DNA of 64,000 nt. It comes from Dactylorhiza incarnata. Its lineage: Eukaryota > Streptophyta > Magnoliopsida > Asparagales > Orchidaceae. Shown here piece by piece: positions 56,135-64,000 of the stretch (positions within the stretch are counted from its first letter, which is position 1; each line of letters opens with the position of its first letter). Position numbers and translations under genes: made by a program. The stretch spans positions 2,232,001 through 2,296,000 of the forward strand of contig JAWHQI010000166.1 of NCBI GenBank assembly GCA_033032865.1, written 5' to 3'. The notes beneath the pieces are model-generated. The model was given only the letters and a program-made list of their open reading frames with translations. It ran no database searches and was not told where the DNA came from.

Positions 56135-56433
56135 GCTGTTAACAAAGCCCTTAAATAAATGATGAAATTAAATCAAAATATTTTATAAATTATAATATTA
56201 ATTTCATAATTGTAATAATATGATAAAATATCTCAGTTTAATATTTGTTATGCTTGCTCTAACTATCACTGTATCTAATTTGACGAACCATTTCATTCAT
56301 GATCTTATTGGTCAGTCACTCCAATAAATCATGCGACGTACACAAGTTAGTTGCACGATGAAAGATACATAAGCGTGAATAACATGTGAAAAATAAAATA
56401 AATGTGTGTGAAATAAAATAAAGGTGTGCTAAA

Positions 56434-57066
56434 CAAGCTTGTAGATGTCGGCCGACATGTCGGCCGACATGTCATTTTTGAGGGAAAATCGCAACGTTAG
56501 CGACACAGATGAGAAAAATGGCGTTTTCCAGTATGGCGGCCGACATGTCGGACCGTTATGGCGGGTTATGGCGGGTCATGGCGGTCATTAGAAATTAATA
56601 AGTTATTTTTATTAAATTTTATAATTAAATCAGTTTTTATTATATACTTATATAGTTATACTACGTTAGCCCCTCACGACGACTCCTCATCTCCCTCGCG
56701 TCCTCCTCACGATGCTCTGGGTTCTCGTCTTCTTCGCTTGCCATAATCTCCGCTTCTGGCTCTCGTCTTCTTCGCAACTCTCCTTTGATTACATTTCGAC
56801 ATTTTGAAAGTATGCAACATTTCTTATTTATTACAAATTGATTAAACACGTGTTAGTAGTTTCATTTTCTAATATGAATTTTAGTGTATACTTCATTAAA
56901 TAAAATAATTACCATCTAATTAAAAAATATTATGATATAATATACATATACATATAATATTACAATCCGACATTTTGAAATGTCCCCGATATATCCCCCG
57001 CAATCCGACATCCGACATAAAAAAGCCAAACCGACATGAGTCTGACATCTGACATCTGCAAGCTTG
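56434..57066. mobile_element. hAT-like MITE (633 bp)
   Basis: Terminal inverted repeat CAAGCTTG(T/C)AGATGTC, flanked by an exact 8-bp duplication GTGCTAAA (56426-56433 and 57067-57074). The left subterminal region holds GTCGGCCGACAT palindromes (56447-56473 and 56540-56551); the right one has GACATCTGACATC repeats. No coding capacity. Confidence 0.85.
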
Positions 57067-57074
57067 GTGCTAAA

Positions 57075-59640
57075 TAAAATAAATGTGCGTGAAAAACATA
57101 CGCGATACATATGCAAATAAAAATAAAATAAGAAGGCAAGCGTCATGAAGCATGTCAAGTGTCATGAATGATATGACAAGCACTTCGTCTATGTTATTGT
57201 AATAACAATTTCCCGTGGGTGCTCCAAGTACTCTTTCAATATGGTCGTGAGCTATAATGTAATTTGGATAGACAATCAAAAATTCATACAAGTATGCTCG
57301 AAATGTCTATCATTAGCCTAATGAAGTTAGCATACCATGGGTACTGCATAGTTCAAATAGCATGACCAGCCACTAAAAAAATCTTTGTTTTTCCTTAATG
57401 GCATCTTTCATGCGTTCTTCTCATTGATGTGCGCTTGATGATGGCTAACTTGAGGTCTAGCTTCGTGAAGATGGCGTTGAATTCAAATGATCTAGTAGAT
57501 CATGAATCTATGATAGGGGATAAACATTATTAACCATTATCTTGTTCAAGGCATGATATCAATGCAGAGCCTCCATGTCACATTATTCTTGGGACCAACA
57601 CTATGGGTGATACAAAAAGTGAACTGGGATGTTATATAACTCTACTCTCGAGTATCTCGTATACCTTGTTCTCAATCTCCTCACTTTTCAAGAAAGACTT
57701 AATGTACAAATGGAGATTAAAAGGTAGTGCATCTGTGATCAATTGCATATCATGCTCAACAAATCACCTCATCGACAATCCATGTGCCCATCAAAAGCAC
57801 CAACCAACCTCTGTACTTGTGCATCTCCACCTTAGCCCACTATAAAGAGGGTTAACTAGTCACGTCTTTCTGCGTATAATAACGTTAATGGTTGTTGATG
57901 ATCTTTCGGATTTTCCGACATTAACCAACCTAATTGGTGACACCCCATAATCTTGCTCAAAGTGTAAGACATCCCATCCTAAGTCAAATGATGGTGGTAC
58001 CTTCATTAGTTCAAAAGAAAAAACTTGGTGTGCATATACAGCTATCAAATTTCAAGTGATACCACCTCATAAAAAAGCTCATTAATGTATTTCTCGAGAT
58101 GAAATTGTTTTTCTATTGTAATATTATGGCACTTATAAATCTATCCCAACACGTGGGATTTCTAACCCTATTTTTTGTATATGTTGCATATATGAGGTTC
58201 TTCCACTATTTTTTGTCAAATACAACTACGACAACCTCACAATTAATAACTCCTTGGGACTCAATATAATTGATGACTCCAACCACACCTCCCACATTGC
58301 CATCAAAGAAAGAGAAGGATCTGCTTTTTCTACTGAACTTAGAGGAGTATCATACATAATGGAAGTTGTGTTGGTCCTTCCTCTCTCATCCTCCTTCAAC
58401 TTCTCAAAGAAGATTTTTGGTGGACTTCCCCAAAATCTCTCTTTTATGTGGCCAGACACGAGAATGCTAACAAAATTTTCTTAAGGTACTTCTAGGAGGG
58501 GAAATTCCCCAGCATGTCACTTCTTCCTTACCATTTTCCTATTTTAAGGATGAGGTACATAACCTAAGGGCATAACCTCTCTGCTTTAGTTCTTCTATTT
58601 TACATGCATTGTCATGCTGGCCTGATTGGGATATAAAGTGAGAAATAGATGATGTCGTCTGTTAATATGAGAGTGAATTCCTGAAGTATCCCTCATAACA
58701 ACTTCTCTTAGGTTCTCTTACAGAGAAACATTAGTCTATAAAAATTTGTGGTGTACTCTTGTAAAGATTGTCGTTGTCATTACCTAATATTGTGGCATAT
58801 CTTCCGCATATCCTCTATGAACCCATGGGATAGATGTCCTAGCATGAGTTGTTCAAACGTGCAAAGGACACCTTGGCATCGGTCACATATATGTATAAAA
58901 AGGTGAAGTTTCCAATTAATACATTCATGCATTGAGTTTATCTGCATTGATAAACTAGCTAACGTTAGGGCTGCCCACCTTTGCTTCCACTTTGGAAGGC
59001 ATATGCCTTACCTCAAGGACACACATTCTCGATGTCTTCCTCTCTCTTTTCTAATTATTAATTGCACAAGCCCAAATAAGATTGTCTCAGTGAATAGTCA
59101 AGCACAGAAACCCTTATCTACCCTCGTGTAAAGCTAACCATCACAAAAATGAATGCAAATATCTATGTTTATCTTTCAGCACTGAAGCATAATATTATTC
59201 AGAGACATTAAGTTAAATGGAGGAATAAAATTAAACTCAAGTGAGAAAGAGGATAAATGCATATTGCATCCTAGGCCAAAGATGGTATGAAAATGCAAGG
59301 CACCCGCCATCTTTTCCTCAAGACTACTGCAACAAATGTCCACATTTATAAAGAATCACACGCAATGGCAGAGTCATTAGCAGGTACCTCAACATCATGC
59401 AGGATCTAAACAATTTCCTATTTCATCAACTTACCATCCCATCTACGAAAATATATCGAATTCTGCTTCAACCGCCTAATATATTCATAAGGCAAAACCA
59501 AGAGCGAGCTGGCGCATTTAAACTAGTGACAAATAGCGGAATCTCTTAGAAATGGACACATCGCTAGGTATACCGGCAAAGTCGGCATTCGGAAGAAGAT
59601 AAGTACTAAGAATGTCTCAAAACTGGAAGGCAGTAGCACA
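57075..59640. other. No recognisable gene
   Basis: About 2.6 kb of moderately AT-rich DNA with only short frames on either strand. Some segments (57600-58500) look like old degraded coding DNA, possibly from a retrotransposon, but no motif could be identified with confidence. Confidence 0.35.
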
Positions 59641-59744
59641 CTGGGTCTATGCTTTGTGATGAAACAACCAAACAAGAAAATATAATACAAACGAATGAAA
59701 GATCTACGAGGAAACGAAGAAAGGAAAGGAAGTTAGAGGCGAAC

Positions 59745-59862
59745 CTTGTGGGAGCGAAGAGGAACGAAGCGGGAGCAGTAACCCTAATTTGCAGGATTTG
59801 GGGCTTCTTTCTGCAGCCGAAACCTAAAGCCGCTGTGACGAATAATGGGTATTATATATAGT
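59745..59862 (-). promoter_or_regulatory. Candidate promoter and leader exon of the FLX-like gene
   Basis: The minus strand has a TATA box (TATATATAA, 59852-59860). Downstream is a ~85-nt pyrimidine- and GC-rich leader (CAAATTAGGGTTACTGCTCC) ending in a donor, CACAAG/GTTCGC, at 59745. This is the usual look of a plant 5' untranslated exon. The nearest matching gene on this strand is the FLX-like gene, whose ATG exon starts with an acceptor at 49772. That would imply a ~10 kb leader intron holding the TIR element and MITEs. The link is inferred. Confidence 0.4.
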
Positions 59863-60302
59863 CCGGTAACAAATAATTCAAGCCTGGTCGGGTTCCTGCG
59901 GATTTCTAGCCGCGATCGGATCGGATTGAGCCGGCTCAAAAAAATATTTATACTAACGGGTCGGAAATATATTTGGCGCATAAAATTCACGCCGAGAGCG
60001 ATGCATCGGTTTTAGAGGGCTAAGATCTAACCCAACAATTTTCGGTAAAAATCATATTGATCTCTGAGTTTTTTTTTATGGTTATGTCAATTTAGTTTTT
60101 GAAAAAAAATTGACGTCCACCCGTAGATTTATAAGAGTTATTGGGGTGCGTTTAGAGGAGGCTCCACTAAAGAGAGATGACGTTAGTGAGGTCAAAATCT
60201 AACTCATGATCATGAGAGCGGAAAAACTCGCCGCGCACAACTCACGCTCTCTCCGCTCCATGCGCAGTCAAAACCACACCCTCATGTCGGGGTGCGGCCA
60301 AG

Positions 60303-60560
60303 CCCCCCCCCCCCCCCCCCCCCCCCCGCGCCTTGCGGGGGGAGGCGGCTGAAGCCGCACCCTCTCGTCGGGTCCGGCCGGAGTCCACTTTCCCCTTTGG
60401 GAGCGCGGCTTCTCGTCTCCCGAGTTTGTTGCGCGCTCAGAGCACCCCCGTGTTTGTTGCGCGCTCAGAGCGCTCTTGTGTTCGTTGCGCGCCCAAAATG
60501 CTCTCGTGTTCGTTGCGCGCCCAGAGCGCTCTCGTGTTCGTTGCGCGCCCAGGGCGCTCG
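60303..60560. repeat. C run and ~30-bp minisatellite
   Basis: Twenty-five Cs (60303-60327), a GC-rich stretch, then five units of ~30 bp with core GTGTTCGTTGCGCGCCCAGA (60424-60560). It lies ~200 bp upstream of the TATA box at 60768. Open frames here are artefacts of the repeat. Confidence 0.8.
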
Positions 60561-60980
60561 TAGTTAACCTTTCTTAATTTCTCAGATTGCAGGTATCGTT
60601 CATCACCTTCAACGAAACTGCCTGACCTGCCCGAACTGCCTAAGGGGCGAAATGGTCATTTACAAAAAATGGCGATCTGTGTGCTCTGAATCGGCAAAGG
60701 TGATTTCGTCCGTTAGGTGGTTACGGTGGTTACGACGAAAAAATTACCGGGCTACCTCCGGCCAAAGCTATAAAAGGAGTCCAGGGCCTTCATTTCAGGT
60801 CATCTTGCCTTCTACGCCCGAGAGAGCTCCGTTGAATATTTCCTCTAAGTTCTCCTTCAGCGCTTGAAGAACTCCTTCGGCCTTCGAAGATCTCCTTCGA
60901 GTGCTTGAAGATTTCCTTCACTTTGAAAGACAATCTTCCTAAGCAATTGGGAATCCTTCGGGTCCAGAAAGACGACTCAG
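60561..60980 (+). repeat. LTR-like promoter fragment of another retrotransposon
   Basis: Contains GGTGGTTACGACGAAAAAATT, split as GGTGGTTACGACG and AAAAAATT, a strong TATA box CTATAAAAGG (60768-60777) and a C/T-rich downstream part with repeated CTCCTTCGA(G/A) motifs (60870-60915). This resembles U3/R of Ty3/gypsy LTRs of the Tat type. It is cut by the next LTR at 60981. Family assignment is tentative. Confidence 0.45.
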
Positions 60981-63900
60981 TTGTAACATCCTCAGAACTT
61001 CTAGACCCCTGAACTTCAATTAGGATGAGACAAGTGGTGAGTGTTGTGAGTTTGTGCTAGGTTGCAACCTTAGAACACATAGGGTTAGGTGAACTCACAT
61101 GTGATCTCCTATAGGACTTAAGTCAACCTAAGTCAAACTAGCTCAACATGAACTCACACCTACAAATTGATTCCACCAATAGATGATAAACACTCCAAGG
61201 AATGCTATGGACCCAAAAGCCTCAACATGGGGTCACCAGTTGACCCAATTTGACCAAAGTCAAACTTGGGTCAGTATAAGTCAATTCCTCCCCAATAGGT
61301 TCAAATGAACCCCAAAACATAAAATTGAATTCACCCCTAGTCTTAGGACATCATGAAGGGCCCAATTGACCCAAAAGTCCCATCATGGAGTCATCAATTT
61401 GACCAAATTGACCAAAGTCAACTTTCCCCCAATTTTGATCAAAATCACACATGTTGGTCAAATTAACTCAAGTAGGCCTTCACCATGACTCAACCAACCT
61501 TGGGTAGTGTCAATAGACTCAAGACCAACATATTGGACCAGTCAACACACACAATTGACTAAGTCAACACTAAAGTCAACTCTAGGTCAAAATTGGGCTA
61601 AAAATGGTATTTAAATGAACTAAGCCAAACCATATGGGCTAAAGCCCTCAAGGTCAGCCCACTCTGAAGCCCATATGCCCAATGACCATGCTTGCCCCTC
61701 TGGATTTGAAATGGGATGACATGCAAGGGGTGAAATTGGGTTTTTCCCCCAATTTGGAGAAGAGACAAAAGGAAGGCATGCATTAAGTGCCATTTGGCAC
61801 TCAATTCTTCTGCCCAAGGCCATTCCTGACCTCCTCAGTAAAGGCCCAGCCGAAATTGGGTTGAATGGATGCCATGTGGTGGCTAGGAAGAGCAACTATG
61901 GTGAACCTGAGCTCCCCCTCTTCAAACCTTCCTATACACCCCTCCTCAGATCATTTGGACCCTTTCACAAGCTTCAGAAGGAGGAGAGCAGTCGGAATAG
62001 CCACCTGGAGTGGAACTTTTGCTGGAGAATCAAGGTTTCAAGCAGGATCGCCGGAGCTCGCCGCCACCATGCCGCACCGCCACAATACCTGCTGTCAGCC
62101 CTATTTCAGGCATGGTTTCTCCCCCCTCTCCCTTTGTGCTAGTATCTAGGTCCATTTAGGAGAGAAATCGGGCTCAATTGAGCCCGATCCCATGTGAGCT
62201 TGAGGGAGAAATCTCAAGCTTTCTCTTCCGCTCGGGATCGCCGGAGGAGTCACCTCCGACGGCCGTGTCGCCGCCTGGCGTTAGCCACCACCTCAACGGA
62301 GGTGGTGGAGGCGGTGGCCGGCGGTGGTGGGCAGGAGGTTGCCGGGAAATGGCCGGAGAAGATGGTCCAGGCAGGAGAAATCCTAGCCGTTGGCTATCGG
62401 GGAAGATGACGGAGCGCCGTCTGATCTGCGCTGTGATTCGTGCTGGATCGATTATATACATATATATTAATATCCTTATTAAATGTATAATCTGTCACAT
62501 TATTTCACCAGTTTTGTTTAATTATTTTAAGGCCTTTAGAAGTCTTATTTTGAAAAATGCCCAGAGACAACTAATGTAGATCTAGATGTCTACTTTTATC
62601 TGAAAGTGAAATCAAGCCATTTGGTTAATTATTGGTCCCACAGTGCTCATTCTAATGAGGCTGGTCAAAATAAAAATCAGATCTTTGAATGGGTATAACT
62701 TTTTAATGCCAAGTCTGATGGACTTGAGATTTTGGCCATGCATGCATGTGCCCTATACCTAGCTTAGGTTTAAATATCAGAATTTTTGGAGACAATTTTT
62801 CTATAGTTTTGTTCAAAATATTGAAAATTAAATAAATGAAATAAGTAGAGTTATATAACTCCAAATAACCCCAAGTTTGGGTGTCATGCTTATTTAACCT
62901 ATATTAGTCTCTGGTAAAAATTTGGGACCAATTGGATTCATGCATGATTGGTGAATCCAACATTTACATTGAAGGGGTGTAGGGAAAATTGGGGTGCATC
63001 TAGTAAAAAATGTGAAAAAAGTGATTTTGGCCCATTTGCCCCATTAGATGCCCTTGAAACTCTGGTTATGAGTTGGTGTGGATGGAATACATCATCCTCT
63101 GAAGTTTTAGAATTTTTGGAGTTAAAATTTTAGTGTTTTATGTTTTAATTCAAAATTAGCCCCTTTCAAATTAATGAAATAAAAATGGGTAATTGAATCT
63201 AGAAATTTCTAGATCTCTGGTCATAGGTCTATAATGTTGAGTTAGACCTCTGGTGAATTATTGGGAATTTATGAAATTTATTTCATACTAGTGTTAGCAC
63301 CAATTACATTTTTGCCCTTTTGAAGTTTTTATGATTTCAATGAGAATAGTTTTATGGAAAATTATGAAATTAAATGTGGCTCATTATTTAAGTATTTAGA
63401 ACACCTATGATTATTGGTAGAATTTTTGGAGGAGAAAAAGTAGGCTTTTATGGCATAAGGGCATTTTTGTAAATTCCTTATCTTGTAGCAAACATGCATA
63501 AAATCCACTGAGAAAATTATGAGATTCTGGATAGGCCCTTTTTAGATCATTATAACTACCTAGTAATTTTCCTGTGATTTATAGTTTCATATAATTGGTA
63601 GTTGTAGTGTAAACCCTTATTGGCACACCAATTGTATTTATGGGTAAATATAGATAAATACTCCTTGGAATATTATGAAACTTAGGCACTGAAGTTTTTA
63701 GGTCAATATTGTACTTCTGTGATTTTATCAGAATTAATTGTGACCTGTAGAGGGTAGTTGTAGTGTAAACCCTTATTGGCACACCACTTATATTAAATAA
63801 TTTTTATGGACAAATACTACTTGGAAAATTATGAAATTATTCTAGTAGATTCCCTTAGTGATTCTATATCTCTGTAAATTTTCCTAGAATTTTTAGATGA

Positions 63901-64000
63901 ATCTCTGTAGTAATTATCAATTTATTGAGGAAAAACCCCCTTTTGTAATTAATTAATTTAATGGGATAAAATTAGTTTGTAAAATTCCAAATCTCTGGAT
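60981..64000 (+). repeat. Ty3/gypsy-like LTR, runs off the right edge
   Basis: Starts TGTAACATCCTCAG, the terminus common to Tekay/Del-like gypsy LTRs and similar to the solo LTR at 34441-36663 in its own orientation. The first 600 bp are rich in TTGACC/AAGTCAA motifs. A GC-rich segment with GCCGGAG..CGCCGCCACC (62040-62380) and a long AT-rich part follow, with no coding frame. At least 3 kb long; the other end is outside the window. Small frames near 61860-62580 are not supported as genes. Confidence 0.6.
63597..63786 (+). repeat. Direct repeat within the gypsy-like LTR
   Basis: The 34-bp sequence beginning GGTAGTTGTAGTGTAAACCC occurs exactly at 63597-63630 and 63753-63786, and similarity continues into ATTATGAAA after each copy. 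It marks a ~156-bp tandem duplication. Confidence 0.9.

Larger units (their letters stand above)
54468..56154. mobile_element. TIR DNA transposon carrying a captured LRR-kinase fragment
   Basis: Ends are inverted copies of TAAGG(A/G)C(G/T)TTGTTAACA(A/G)C, continuing through CTCGTTTGGCTGTTAG and GCAAACC (left 54469-54522). The right copy is the reverse complement around 55377-55414, resuming at 56135-56153 after a MITE inserted in it. No transposase is present. Between the ends lies a minus-strand piece of an LRR receptor-kinase gene, so it is a Pack-type non-autonomous element. The target duplication is not clear, so MULE and Harbinger assignment are both possible. Confidence 0.65.

Noticed and set aside
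57603..58484. Degenerate retrotransposon or host coding region
   Set aside because: Only short frames without any recognisable motif; left as unassigned.
60292..60567. Proline/alanine-rich ORFs with repeated RCAPRA-like units
   Set aside because: Produced by the poly-C run and the 30-bp minisatellite.

Overview
The window is plant nuclear DNA, most likely from a flowering plant with a retrotransposon-rich genome. The evidence is nested Ty1/copia elements that look SIRE/Maximus-like, Ty3/gypsy LTRs, an Au-type tRNA-derived SINE, hAT-type MITEs, and an intron-containing gene for a plant FLX-like coiled-coil protein. The species cannot be named from the sequence. I found no tRNA or rRNA gene and no organellar or bacterial DNA.

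Layout. 1-3185: a minus-strand copia element (A: gag fragment plus a 1.97 kb 5' LTR) abuts a plus-strand LTR fragment (B) of the same family. 3186-11984: a minus-strand copia-related element (E) that has LTRs and gag but no pol. 11985-17562: a decayed minus-strand copia element (G) with its 5' LTR. 17563-23962: the 3' half of a plus-strand copia element (H), with a long extra ORF after pol and a rearranged 3' LTR. 23963-27043: low-copy-looking DNA with a CT microsatellite and one exon resembling the DUF300/TMEM184 family. 27044-43606: a nearly complete minus-strand copia element (D) with gag, PR, INT, RT and RNase H. D is split by a non-autonomous plus-strand copia element (C, 27209-32011) in its 3' LTR and by a gypsy-like solo LTR (34441-36663) in its RNase H. 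43607-60300: low-copy DNA holding a palindromic minisatellite, the minus-strand FLX-like gene, SINEs, a TIR element that captured an LRR-kinase fragment, and two MITEs. 60303-64000: fragments of two gypsy-type LTRs.

Inferred order of insertion: A went into B, B into the E LTR, E into the 3' end of G, and G into H. C and the solo LTR went into D, and D went into the low-copy DNA, leaving the near-identical 5-bp flanks GCAGG/GCATG.

The most unusual signal is a set of short palindromic motifs, mainly GTTCGACGAAC, plus hairpin-forming GTCTCAG..CTGAGAC and CTAACGC..GCGTTAG. They form arrays upstream of TATA boxes in the LTRs of several otherwise different copia families and also in a gypsy-like solo LTR. 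A related array with its own TATA box lies just upstream of the extra ORF in element H. This suggests a shared cis-regulatory code used by unrelated retrotransposons, and an internal promoter in H; both are inferences from sequence alone.
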